64,000 nt of DNA, taken from the NCBI GenBank assembly GCA_900542275.1, contig UQMW01000007.1:7215-71214 (forward strand), given 5' to 3'. A program made the position numbers and the translations under genes. The notes under the pieces were generated by a model. The model was not told the origin of the DNA. It saw only the letters and a list, made by a program, of their open reading frames with translations, and did no database searches. Positions 24,743 through 33,309 of the stretch are shown in pieces. Position 1 is the stretch's first letter; each line of letters opens with the position of its first letter. The DNA comes from an uncultured Collinsella sp. GTDB taxonomy: Bacteria; Actinomycetota; Coriobacteriia; Coriobacteriales; Coriobacteriaceae.

Positions 24743-26818
24743 ATGAGATTCTCGATTATCAGCGAGATCCCCGGCAGGACCCGTCTTCAATTGGCGGGTC
24801 CTGTGCCAGAGAGCGATCTCGATGCACTTCTTAAGCTCAGCGGCGATATCGACGGCGTGCACAAGGTGCGCGTCTATGGCCGCATCGGCCAGATGGCGCT
24901 CGAATACGACGAGCCGCGCCGCGCGAGCGTGCTCGACGCCTTGGGCGCACTCGATGCTCAAGCTATCGCCGATGCCAAGTCGGGCTATGTGATGCAGCTT
25001 GAGCCGCGCAAGCACAAACTCGTTATGGACCTGGCGACACTCGTCGGCGTCCACTACGCGCGCCGCTGGTTCTTGCCGACGCCTCTGCGTGCGGTGTTTG
25101 TCGTGGCCGGTTACATGGCATTTTTGCGCGCTGCCCTTCATGAGCTGGCGCAGCCGCGCCTGACCGTTCCCGTGCTCGACGCTTCGGCCATCGGCATTTC
25201 GTTCGTCAAGCGTGATGTCGACACCGCGGGCCAGACAATGTTCCTGCTCAACGTGGGCGAGCTGCTCGAGGACTACACCCGCGCCATGAGCGAAAACGAG
25301 CTCATCAACTCGCTGCTCGATGTACCCGACAAGGCGCAAAAGGTCGTCGGCGATACCGAGGTAAGCGTTGCTGCGACCGAGCTCGAGCCCGGCGATCTGG
25401 TCGCCGTGCGCACTGGCATGTCCATTTGCATCGACGGTGTCGTCGAGCAGGGGAGCGCTATGGTCAACCAGGCGACCCTGACCGGCGAGCCGCTGGCCGT
25501 TGAGCGCAGCGTGGGCGACGACGTGTTCGCCGGTACCGTCGTGGAAGACGGCAGCATCTTGGTGCGCGTGCGCGCCAACACGGCGCAGACCAAACTGCGC
25601 TCGATCGTCTCGCTCGTGCAGACGGCCGACTCGCTCAAATCCGAGGGCCAGTCGCATATGGAGGACCTCGCCAACAAGATCGTCCCGTGGAACTTCCTGC
25701 TCGCGGGCCTGGTTGCGCTCACCACGCGCAGCCTTATCAAGACCTCGGCGGCGCTGATGGTCGACTACTCGTGCGCACTCAAGCTCACGGGTTCCGTCGC
25801 CGTCATGACCGCCATGAGCGATGCCGCCAAGATGGGCGTCATGGTCAAGGGCGCAAAGTACTTTGAGTCGTTTGCCAAGGCCGACACCATTGTGTTTGAT
25901 AAGACTGGCACGCTCACCGAGGCGCAGCCGCGCCTGGCTTGCGTGCTGACGACCGACGGCTGGAGCGAGGACGAGGTCCTGCGCCTTTCCGCTTGCTTGG
26001 AGGAGCATTTCCCGCATCCGGTGGCGCGTGCCGTGGTCAACGCCGCCCTCGAGCGCGGGCTCGAGCACCGCGAGCGCCATGCCGCGGTCGAGTACATCGT
26101 GGCGCACGGCATCGCTTCGTCCATCGAGGGGCGTCGCGCCATTATCGGTTCGGCGCACTTTATATTTGAGGACGAGGGTGCGCAGCTCGAGTCCGACATC
26201 AAGGAGCAAATCGAGCTCCAGATGCAAGGCCTGTCGCCGCTGTATCTGGCGGTCGACGGCAAGGTCGTCGGCGTGCTCGGCATCGAGGATCCGCTCAAGC
26301 CCGGCGTCCGTGAGGCCATCGCCGACCTACATGCGCTGGGCGTCAAGCATGTCGTTATGCTCACGGGCGATTCGGAGCGCACGGCCGAGCGCATTGCGCG
26401 CGAGGCGGGTGTCGACGAGTTTAAGGCCGAGCTGCTGCCCGAGGACAAGTACGCCTATGTGGAGCGCATTAAGAGTGAGGGGCGCCACGTTGCCATGGTG
26501 GGCGACGGCGTCAACGATTCGCCGGCACTCGGTTTGGCCGACGTGGGGCTGGCAATGGGTGGCGGAAGCGACATCGCCAAGGAGGTCGCCGATATCATCC
26601 TGACCGACACGGATCTGGCCGCGATCGTGCGTTTGCGCCGCATGAGCCAGGGCCTCATTGATCGTCTGACGAGCTCCTACTCTAAGGTGATGCTTACCAA
26701 CTCGGCGCTCCTGGCGCTGGGCATTACCGGCATGATCACTCCGCAGACGTCGTCACTGCTGCACAACGGCTCGACGATTGCCTACAGTCTGAGCAACGCG
26801 AAGGCTTACCTGCGTTAG
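24743..26818 (+). CDS. P1B-type heavy-metal-translocating ATPase, atypical SCA motif
   Basis: A 691-residue membrane pump. It shows the TGE loop (LTGEPLAVE), phosphorylation motif DKTGTLT with Asp386, the HP locus (EHFPHPVARAVV) and the hinge GDGVNDSPALGLADVG. In the metal-site helix, where many P1B pumps have CPC or SPC, this one has SCALKL (Ser343-Cys344-Ala345). The N-terminal region begins ISEIPGRTRLQLAGP and lacks a canonical CXXC metal-binding domain. The SCA-type site means copper or zinc should not be assumed. The gene follows the small DUF6110-like gene and ends at a strong terminator. Confidence 0.88.
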   Translation: MRFSIISEIPGRTRLQLAGPVPESDLDALLKLSGDIDGVHKVRVYGRIGQMALEYDEPRRASVLDALGALDAQAIADAKSGYVMQLEPRKHKLVMDLATLVGVHYARRWFLPTPLRAVFVVAGYMAFLRAALHELAQPRLTVPVLDASAIGISFVKRDVDTAGQTMFLLNVGELLEDYTRAMSENELINSLLDVPDKAQKVVGDTEVSVAATELEPGDLVAVRTGMSICIDGVVEQGSAMVNQATLTGEPLAVERSVGDDVFAGTVVEDGSILVRVRANTAQTKLRSIVSLVQTADSLKSEGQSHMEDLANKIVPWNFLLAGLVALTTRSLIKTSAALMVDYSCALKLTGSVAVMTAMSDAAKMGVMVKGAKYFESFAKADTIVFDKTGTLTEAQPRLACVLTTDGWSEDEVLRLSACLEEHFPHPVARAVVNAALERGLEHRERHAAVEYIVAHGIASSIEGRRAIIGSAHFIFEDEGAQLESDIKEQIELQMQGLSPLYLAVDGKVVGVLGIEDPLKPGVREAIADLHALGVKHVVMLTGDSERTAERIAREAGVDEFKAELLPEDKYAYVERIKSEGRHVAMVGDGVNDSPALGLADVGLAMGGGSDIAKEVADIILTDTDLAAIVRLRRMSQGLIDRLTSSYSKVMLTNSALLALGITGMITPQTSSLLHNGSTIAYSLSNAKAYLR

Positions 26819-26823
26819 CAGAT

Positions 26824-27381
26824 GTGTTCGCCCACGTTATTTGGCCTGCGCCCAGACGGCATCGGTGTCGTCCGGGCGCAGGTCTTTTGCATTTGGATGC
26901 CAACGTATGGGTTGATTCGTTTTGCGTCGACCATGCCGAGTCGCTTGCCGCGCGTGCGTTTATTGGGCAGGCGACGGAGGCGGGGGCATTGCTGTTCTTT
27001 CCGGTGCATATCGCCAAGGACGTGCTGTACGTTGTCCAACACGAGCTCAAGCGTAGCGTTCTTGCCAGCGGGGGAGCGCTCGACGAGGCGTCTGCCCGCG
27101 CGATTGGCGATGCGGCGCTGGCGTTTGTTCGGAATATGACCGAAAACGCTATGGCCGTGGGCGCTGATGCATCCGATCTGTGGCTGGCCGACAAATACTT
27201 AGCACTCCATCGCGATTACGAGGACAACTTGGTACTCGCCGCATGCAAACGCGCCCAGGTCGATTACTTGGTGACCAACGATCGAAAACTGCTCGAACAT
27301 GCCGATCTTGCAGCAAAGACACCTCGTCAAATGATGCCGATTCTTGCCTTGGCCGAATGCGGCGGCGCGGCAATCGGTTGA
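26824..27381 (+). CDS. PIN-domain protein
   Basis: Up to 185 residues, with the PIN ribonuclease fold pattern: LDANVWVDSF (first acidic residue), a central EASARAIGDAALAF region, DYEDNLVLAACKRAQVDYLVTNDRKLL near the C-terminus. PIN proteins are often toxins of VapBC pairs, but no antitoxin-like gene lies upstream. The start is uncertain: GTG 26824 has no ribosome site and would place the terminator hairpin inside the gene, whereas TTG 26887 begins just before the conserved LDANVW and just after the hairpin. Confidence 0.7.
   Translation: MFAHVIWPAPRRHRCRPGAGLLHLDANVWVDSFCVDHAESLAARAFIGQATEAGALLFFPVHIAKDVLYVVQHELKRSVLASGGALDEASARAIGDAALAFVRNMTENAMAVGADASDLWLADKYLALHRDYEDNLVLAACKRAQVDYLVTNDRKLLEHADLAAKTPRQMMPILALAECGGAAIG
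26845..26888 (+). terminator. Terminator after the metal ATPase
   Basis: CCTGCGCCC (26845-26853) pairs with GGGCGCAGG (26874-26882), with further pairing inside, followed by TCTTTT. It overlaps the 5' end of the PIN-domain reading frame. Confidence 0.8.
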
Positions 27382-27439
27382 CGCGAACTGTTTGCGGGCC
27401 TCTTGGACGACGATGCGCCAAGGGGCCCGCGTCTGCTAT

Positions 27440-27874
27440 TTACAAAAGCTCGGCCTTGATGGCGGGACTTTCTGCGAGCTGCTCGGCTGCCTTTTCGTCG
27501 GAGCTGTCGAGTGCTGCCAGACTGCGGTAGACCCACTCGTTGACCTGGGTGTTCTTGACGCCTGCGGTCTGCATAAGGGCGCCTACCTCGCGGATTGCTG
27601 CGAACAGATCGGCCTTGGGACCCGCGAGCTCGACCTCGATACCGTGGTAGGCGGCCACGCCGCGGTTCTCACTCACGTGGTCGATAAAGCCCTCGACGGT
27701 CTCAAGCTGCTGGGCGAGAGCCGCATTATCGTCGGCGTCCAGCGCGACGAGTGCGTTCGATACCGTGAGGGCGGGATGTCCGCAGGGGACAAAGCCTTCG
27801 ATGACATCCATAGCTTCGGTAATGGTTGAGCCCAGGCCTGCGAGGGCATTGACGAGTTGCTGCTTGGTATCCAT
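27440..27874 (-). CDS. Conserved hypothetical protein
   Basis: A 144-residue soluble, acidic protein of unknown function with an Ala/Leu/Glu-rich helical composition (LVNALAGLGSTITEAMDVIEGF, ALVALDADDNAALAQQLETVEGFIDHV). No signal peptide, membrane segment or catalytic motif is seen. AAAGGA upstream on the minus strand supports the start. Convergent with the PIN gene. Confidence 0.65.
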   Translation of the reverse strand: MDTKQQLVNALAGLGSTITEAMDVIEGFVPCGHPALTVSNALVALDADDNAALAQQLETVEGFIDHVSENRGVAAYHGIEVELAGPKADLFAAIREVGALMQTAGVKNTQVNEWVYRSLAALDSSDEKAAEQLAESPAIKAELL

Positions 27875-28112
27875 AACGGTCCTTTCGACGGGTCAATTTT
27901 GCTTGGCGAAAATATACGTGACGCGATCGGTAGCAAAAGTGCGAAGTGCGGCGCACATTGGGGTCTTCACAGCTCGTGCATAGAACAGCTGTCTGCCTTT
28001 AGAACGTGGTAAGATAGCTATTCACGAGCGGGGTTCGCCCGCGTGTTCCTTGAAAAGTCGACGGTTATCGGGTGTCTGCAGGCCCGATACCATCCAGACT
28101 TTCCCGACATTC

Positions 28113-28476
28113 GGGGGCGACTGGTTTCGACACGATAGCTCTGAGAGAGGAAGCAAGCCGAGGTCTCCTCGCCTCGTTAAACAGGGGTACCGTCAAATTG
28201 AATTGACAACAACTCTTCTTTTGAGCCTATGGCTCTCGCTGCTTAGTTTATAGCGGCGCGTCAACCCGGTGATTTCCCCGACACCGGCGCGACGTCATGT
28301 TAGGGGAATGCTCCTGCGCACGTAATCGGTATGGCGCGGGCTAAGACCGAACCGGTTAGGACGCCGCGAGCGTGTCGCTGCGCGCAAAGCGTCTGAGACT
28401 AAACCAGCGACTGAGCTTGGAGATGCCAATCAGGGGGCTTTCGTGGACCGGAGTTCGATTCTCCGCGCCTCCACCA
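28113..28476 (+). ncRNA. ssrA: tmRNA (SsrA)
   Basis: Begins GGGGGCGACTGGTTTCGAC and ends GGAGTTCGATTCTCCGCGCC-TCCACCA, so the tRNA-like acceptor stem and T-arm are complete and CCA is encoded. The tag frame runs from GAC 28205 to TAG 28244-28246 and reads DNNSSFEPMALAA, whose ALAA end is the canonical protease signal. Pseudoknot segments occupy the middle. The RNA rescues stalled ribosomes with SmpB. TAAGAT at 28010-28015 is a possible -10. Confidence 0.95.
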
Positions 28477-28487
28477 ATAGTTACAAG

Positions 28488-28521
28488 CAGGTAGATATTC
28501 GTATCTACCTGTCTTTTTATT
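28488..28521 (+). terminator. tmRNA terminator with UUCG tetraloop
   Basis: CAGGTAGATA (28488-28497), loop TTCG, perfect complement TATCTACCTG (28502-28511), then TCTTTTTATTT. Confidence 0.93.
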
Positions 28522-28527
28522 TCTAGT

Positions 28528-28579
28528 CCGTACCGCGGAGAATCGAACTCTGTGCAGGGCGCGGGCGTTAAGCAAACGC
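28528..28579 (-). repeat. tmRNA T-arm-like direct repeat, copy 1
   Basis: A 52-base unit repeated at 28738-28789 with four differences. It contains 17 bases (CGCGGAGAATCGAACTC, 28534-28550) exactly complementary to the 3' part of the upstream tmRNA, that is, an inverted copy of its T-arm. Confidence 0.8.
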
Positions 28580-28653
28580 GAAGCGTTTGTAGCCCGCGGG
28601 CGAGGGCGGCGGCAGCCGGCCGAAGCCGGTGCGTATTTGCGAAGCAAATACGC
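28573..28653. other. GCGAAGC mini-hairpins
   Basis: CAAACGC-GAA-GCGTTTG (28573-28589) and GCGTATTTGC-GAA-GCAAATACGC (28631-28653) both close on GCGAAGC, a sequence known to form an exceptionally stable DNA mini-hairpin. GCCGGC-CGAA-GCCGGT lies between them. Confidence 0.65.
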
Positions 28654-28737
28654 GGATTCTTCGCGCAAAGCCTCAGCCCAATATAGATGCGATGTTTATC
28701 GAATTTCAGCTGGCCTCGCCCAGCATCAACGGATCCC

Positions 28738-28789
28738 CCGTACCGCGGAGAATCGAACTCTATGCAGGGCGCGGGCGTAAAGAAAACGC
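28738..28789 (-). repeat. tmRNA T-arm-like direct repeat, copy 2
   Basis: Second copy of the 52-base unit. The 17 bases complementary to the tmRNA 3' end are at 28744-28760, and the unit continues into a GCAGGGCGCGGGCGT segment. Confidence 0.8.
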
Positions 28790-28801
28790 CTCAGTGACGC
28801 A

Positions 28802-29015
28802 GAGTGGGACGCGTTTTCCCAATGACTGCCCAGGCGGAAACCGCATCCCGGAATCTAAGCTCGGAATGGGATACATTTTCCGGATGACGCCTCAAGTGGA
28901 AGCTGCGACCCGGAATCGAGCCGTAGAGTGGGACATGCTTTCCCCATGGCAACCCAGGCGGAAAGCGCATCCCGGAATCGCCCCTCAGAACGGGACGTGC
29001 TTTCCGCCAGCCGCC
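28802..29015. repeat. Diverged tandem repeat, period 61-63 bases
   Basis: Units start at 28802, 28863, 28926 and 28988 (last one partial). Each has a GGGACGYGTTTTCC-like block, a spacer and a GGAAASCGCATCCCGGAATC-like block. The two blocks are partly complementary, so every unit can form an imperfect hairpin. The spacers vary more than the blocks. No gene is supportable in 28522-29094. Confidence 0.75.
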
Positions 29016-29094
29016 CCCTCAACTCCAAAACCCATGCGCCCTCCATCCCAAAACTGGGTAGAAGAAAGTCAAAACGCAATCGCAGGAGGTCAAT

Positions 29095-29973
29095 ATGACT
29101 GCAGAAGATAAGGCAAAGAACGCCGGCAAGGTCGCGCTCGTCTTGGAGGGTGGCAGTTTTCGTGGGCAGTTTACCGCCGGCGTGCTCGACGTTCTCATGG
29201 AGGCCGGTGTCGAAATTCCGGCGGTATATGGCGTATCGGCCGGTGCGCTCAACGGCGTCAACTACAAGTCACACCAGATCGGTCGCGTCAATCGCATCAA
29301 CCTGACCTTCTGCAATGACAACCGCTACATGGGTGCCGCATCCTTCGCATCCACGGGCTCCATCGTGGGTTACGACTTTATCTTCAACGATATCCAGGAC
29401 CGCCTGGATCCCTTTGACAACGAGGCGTTCGACGCGAGCCCCATCGAGATGTACGCCGTCGCGACGGACATGCTCTTTGGAACCGCTGCCTACCTGCCGG
29501 TCAAAAGCGCCGTGCTCGATCTCGACGCTGTGCGCGCATCGACCTCGCTGCCGCTGGTGACGCCGCCGGTCGAGATTGACGGGCACAAATACGTCGACGG
29601 CGGCGTGGCCGATTCGGTCCCCATCGAGCACGTGCTGGAGGAGGCAGGCTTCGACCGTGCGGTCGTCATCGTCACGCAGGACCGTTCGTATGAGAAAAAG
29701 CCCTACGAGTTTTTGCCGGCCGCGCGTGCGCGTTATGCCGACTACCCCTATCTGCTCGAGGCTATCGAGACGCGCCACGACCGTTACAACATACAGCGCA
29801 TGCACCTGTGGAAGTATGAGCGCGAGGGCCGTGCGTTGGTCGTCGCTCCGCAAAAGCCGGTCGAGGTCGGCCATGTCGAGCACGATCCGGCAAAGCTTTT
29901 GGACCTGTATATCCAGGGCCGTCAGGAGGCAAAGCGCCTGCTCGCGGAAATCCAAGAGTTCGTTGAGCGCTAA
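29095..29973 (+). CDS. Patatin-like phospholipase family protein
   Basis: A 292-residue serine hydrolase of the patatin/RssA type. It has the oxyanion-hole loop EGGSFRGQFTAG, nucleophile elbow GVSAG with Ser48, and DGG with Asp168 completing the Ser-Asp dyad. No signal peptide, so it is probably cytosolic or peripheral. The lipid substrate is unknown. AGGAGGT lies just upstream of ATG 29095. A repeat-rich spacer separates it from the tmRNA. Confidence 0.9.
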   Translation: MTAEDKAKNAGKVALVLEGGSFRGQFTAGVLDVLMEAGVEIPAVYGVSAGALNGVNYKSHQIGRVNRINLTFCNDNRYMGAASFASTGSIVGYDFIFNDIQDRLDPFDNEAFDASPIEMYAVATDMLFGTAAYLPVKSAVLDLDAVRASTSLPLVTPPVEIDGHKYVDGGVADSVPIEHVLEEAGFDRAVVIVTQDRSYEKKPYEFLPAARARYADYPYLLEAIETRHDRYNIQRMHLWKYEREGRALVVAPQKPVEVGHVEHDPAKLLDLYIQGRQEAKRLLAEIQEFVER

Positions 29974-30072
29974 CGGCGGCGAACTCTCAGAAAATGGCAA
30001 CAGCTAAAGAGCTGCAAAATCACGGCTCGTGGATGACATGTGCAGAAACTCTGGTCGGAGCCAAAATACCTG

Positions 30073-30100
30073 TTGACTCGTACGGCGAGCGGGGTAATAT
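30073..30100 (+). promoter_or_regulatory. Promoter of rplM-rpsI
   Basis: TTGACT (30073-30078) and TAATAT (30095-30100) with a 16-base spacer, about 65 bases before the rplM start. A good vegetative promoter match. Confidence 0.75.
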
Positions 30101-30166
30101 GGACGGGTTACTTGCAGAGCCCCGTGAATCTCTGTAACAACACGTACTGTACATGGAGGAGTCTAA

Positions 30167-30610
30167 GTGATTTCGAAATCGACTCACTACGCCAAGCAGG
30201 GCGAGGTCCAGCGCAACTGGGTTCTCGTCGACGCCGATGGTGCTGTCCTGGGCCGTCTTGCCACCCAGATCGCAATGATCCTGCGCGGTAAGAATAAGCC
30301 CCAGTTCACGCCCAACAGCGACTGCGGCGACTTCGTTGTCGTCATCAACGCCGATAAGGTCCAGCTTACCGGTAACAAGGCCGACACGAAGACCTATTAT
30401 CGCCACAGCGGCTACAACGGCGGCCTCAAGGCTGAGAGCTTCCGCCAGGCTATGGAGAAGCACCCGGAGAAGGTCATCGAGCGCGCCGTTCGCGGCATGC
30501 TGCCCAAGACCACCCTCGGCCGTGCCCAGATGACCAAGCTTAAGGTCTACGCTGGTGCCGAGCATCCGCATGCTGCCCAGAACCCCACGAAGATTGAGCT
30601 GGAGGCTTAA
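30167..30610 (+). CDS. rplM: Ribosomal protein uL13
   Basis: A 147-residue large-subunit protein. Family features include NWVLVDADGAVLGRLATQIA, FTPNSDCGDFVVVINADKV, TYYRHSGYNGGLK and the MLPKTTLGRAQ segment. The start is GTG 30167, seven bases after GGAGGA. rpsI follows after 2 bases, the conserved bacterial arrangement. Confidence 0.97.
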   Translation: MISKSTHYAKQGEVQRNWVLVDADGAVLGRLATQIAMILRGKNKPQFTPNSDCGDFVVVINADKVQLTGNKADTKTYYRHSGYNGGLKAESFRQAMEKHPEKVIERAVRGMLPKTTLGRAQMTKLKVYAGAEHPHAAQNPTKIELEA

Positions 30611-30612
30611 AG

Positions 30613-31008
<396 letters not shown>

Positions 31009-31038
31009 GGTTTTATCTCCTTTCGAGATACAATGTAC

Positions 31039-31080
31039 AAGCGGGGCCTGCCGATTCCTCGGCGGGTCCCGCTTTTCTTT
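31039..31080 (+). terminator. Terminator of rplM-rpsI
   Basis: AAGCGGGGCCTGCCG pairs with CGGCGGGTCCCGCTT, followed by a T-rich run (TTCTTTTTC). Confidence 0.9.
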
Positions 31081-31131
31081 TTCGACTAGGGTGGGCGGTT
31101 GCATATCGCCTGCTAGGGAAGGAGCACTCCT

Positions 31132-32469
31132 ATGCCCCAGAACATCTTCGGTACCGATGGTGTCCGTGGCGTCGCCAACGCCGATCTTTCGTGCGACCTC
31201 GCGTTTCGCCTGGGCCGCGCGGCGACCAAGTTTCTTGGTCCGGACATTTGCATCGGCCGTGACACGCGCCTTTCGGGCACCATGCTCGAGAGCGCTCTGA
31301 CCGCCGGCATTATGGCCGAGGGCGGCCGTCCGCACTGCTGCGGCGTCATCCCCACGCCTGCCGTGGCACTGCTCACCGTTCAGAACGAGCTCGACGGCGG
31401 CATCGTCATCTCTGCTTCGCACAATCCGCCGGAGTTCAACGGCATCAAGTTCTTTAGCCGCAAGGGCATGAAGCTTCCTGATGCTGTCGAGGAAGAGATC
31501 AGCGCCTGGGTCATGTCCGAGGAAGCCATGGCTGCCGACACGCTGCCGACCGGCGCCGGCGTGGGCCACATCATCAAGATGAAGGACGCCCGCAAGGCAT
31601 ATGTCGACCACGCCATCGATACGCTTGATGGCCTGAGGCTCGACGGCCTGGTCGTTGCCGTCGACTGCGGCCATGGCGCTTCTTGCCAGACTACGCCCGC
31701 CGCGCTGCAGCGCCTGGGCGCCACGGTCCATGCCATCAACACCGATTACTGCGGCACCGACATCAATGTCGAATGTGGCTCTACGCACCTCGAGCCCCTG
31801 CGCGAGCTCGTGCTGCGCACCCATGCCGATATCGGTCTGGCCCACGACGGCGACGCCGACCGCGTACTGTTCGTGGACAGCGAGGGCAATGAGATCGATG
31901 GTGACTACATCCTGGCTATCTGCGGTTCTGACCTCGCCGCTCGCGGCAAGCTCGCCAACTCCGAGATCGTCTCGACCGTCATGTGCAACCTTGGCTTCTC
32001 CATCGCTATGACGGAGCAGGGCTTCGAGATGGTTCAGACTGCCGTGGGCGACCGCTACGTTCTGGAGCGCATGCTCGCGGACGGCGCCGTCATCGGCGGC
32101 GAACAGTCCGGCCACATCATCTTCCTGGAGCACAACACCACCGGTGACGGCCTGGTGACGGCTCTGCAGCTGCTGGCCGTGCTCAAGCGCACCGGTCGTA
32201 CCCTCACCGATCTTGCCGGCATCATGAAGAAGTACCCGCAGGTACTCGTTAACGTGCATTCCGACAACAAGGCTGGTCTGGACGATTGCCAGCCCATCTG
32301 GGATGCCGTCGCTGCTGCCGAGAAGGAGCTTGACGGCCGCGGCCGCATTCTGGTGCGCCCGAGCGGTACCGAGCCGCTGGTCCGTGTTATGGCCGAGGCG
32401 GAGACGCACGAGCTCACTCAGCGTGTTGTCGACGACATCGTCGAGGTTGTCAAGCGCGAACTTCCCTAA
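31132..32469 (+). CDS. glmM: Phosphoglucosamine mutase GlmM
   Basis: A 445-residue enzyme that interconverts glucosamine-6-phosphate and glucosamine-1-phosphate on the route to UDP-GlcNAc. It has FGTDGVRG at the start, the phosphoserine loop ISASHNPPEFNG with Ser96, the magnesium loop DGDADR with Asp239, Asp241 and Asp243, and the phosphate-binding RPSGTEPLVRV near the end. Length is normal. nagB, which removes glucosamine-6-phosphate, lies 0.8 kb downstream, so amino-sugar entry and exit sit together. Confidence 0.96.
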   Translation: MPQNIFGTDGVRGVANADLSCDLAFRLGRAATKFLGPDICIGRDTRLSGTMLESALTAGIMAEGGRPHCCGVIPTPAVALLTVQNELDGGIVISASHNPPEFNGIKFFSRKGMKLPDAVEEEISAWVMSEEAMAADTLPTGAGVGHIIKMKDARKAYVDHAIDTLDGLRLDGLVVAVDCGHGASCQTTPAALQRLGATVHAINTDYCGTDINVECGSTHLEPLRELVLRTHADIGLAHDGDADRVLFVDSEGNEIDGDYILAICGSDLAARGKLANSEIVSTVMCNLGFSIAMTEQGFEMVQTAVGDRYVLERMLADGAVIGGEQSGHIIFLEHNTTGDGLVTALQLLAVLKRTGRTLTDLAGIMKKYPQVLVNVHSDNKAGLDDCQPIWDAVAAAEKELDGRGRILVRPSGTEPLVRVMAEAETHELTQRVVDDIVEVVKRELP

Positions 32470-32540
32470 TGGTCAAAAACGGGTGCCAAGTGGTAAACTG
32501 TTAAGGTTATTTTGATTGATCGGTATGTCCGAGGGGGAGC

Positions 32541-33038
32541 ATGTTCACTAAAGTCCTAAGGTCTTTTGGTATGCGTGGTCGAGTCCTTACGCTGGATGCT
32601 CCCATCTCGGGCGACGTCATTCCGCTTTCCGAGGTAAACGACCAGACGTTTGCCACCGGCCTTCTGGGCCAGGGCGTGGCGATTCAGCCCACTGGAACGC
32701 GTGTGATTGCACCGGCTGATGCCAAGGTCGAGGCTATTTTTCCCACGGGACACGCCGTTGCGCTTAACACGGTCGATGGCTTGGACGTGCTCATCCACGT
32801 TGGTTTGGACACTGTTCAGCTCGAGGGCAAGCACTTTACCGTACATGCGCAAGTGGGTGACATCGTCCATAAGGGCGATGTACTCATTGAGTTCGATCGC
32901 GAGGCAATTGCTGCCGAGGGCTACGATGTGACGGTTCCCATCTTGGTGTGCAACTCCGTTGAGTTCTCGAGCATCAAGGGCTCCGTTGGCGTGCATGTCG
33001 AAGAGATGGACCAGCTCATCGTTGCTCGCGAGCGCTAG
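32541..33038 (+). CDS. PTS glucose-type EIIA domain protein
   Basis: A 165-residue single-domain EIIA(Glc) protein. It has the family series LDAPISGDVIPLSEVND, FATGLLGQGVAI, PTGHAVAL and the active site DVLIHVGLDTVQL with the phosphorylatable His86, then HVHAQVG-like and VEFSSIKG elements. It accepts phosphate from HPr and passes it to a sugar-specific EIIB. No EIIBC gene is near, so it may serve transporters elsewhere or act as a Crr-like regulator. Its neighbours suggest a link to amino sugars, which is inference. Confidence 0.9.
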   Translation: MFTKVLRSFGMRGRVLTLDAPISGDVIPLSEVNDQTFATGLLGQGVAIQPTGTRVIAPADAKVEAIFPTGHAVALNTVDGLDVLIHVGLDTVQLEGKHFTVHAQVGDIVHKGDVLIEFDREAIAAEGYDVTVPILVCNSVEFSSIKGSVGVHVEEMDQLIVARER

Positions 33039-33309
33039 CAAGTGCACGTGGCCATTAGCCTACAATTCAAACACGTTTACGGAGGGCGCCCTTGAAAGAG
33101 GACGCCCTCCGTGGCAAGATGGGAAACGTCCGAGGCTAAACAGCTTTGGGTCACCGTGGACGGGCAGGGGCCTCGACGCGGCTAGACACGAGACACATAC
33201 ATTACGCGACCTCGCCCTGGTGGCCGCACACGTTGGTTGCGGCCGACGCGGGCCGCGGGCAAGTGCTTGTAAGGGGACCTTGCCTCTCTTGTACGAGAAA
33301 GGACGCGTA
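33039..33309 (+). promoter_or_regulatory. nagB leader with hairpin
   Basis: ACGGAGGGCG (33079-33088) pairs perfectly with CGCCCTCCGT (33103-33112), with no T run after it. Further GC-rich dyads (GCGGCC...GGGCCGC) lie near 33240-33260. This may be the EIIA transcript end or a structured leader of nagB. Confidence 0.4.

Noticed and set aside
28399..28668. A minus-strand protein gene across the tmRNA end
   Set aside because: It lies over the tmRNA tRNA-like domain and its terminator, and is a typical spurious annotation of such regions.
28802..29015. CRISPR array
   Set aside because: Repeats are long, diverged and without equal unique spacers, and no cas gene is visible.
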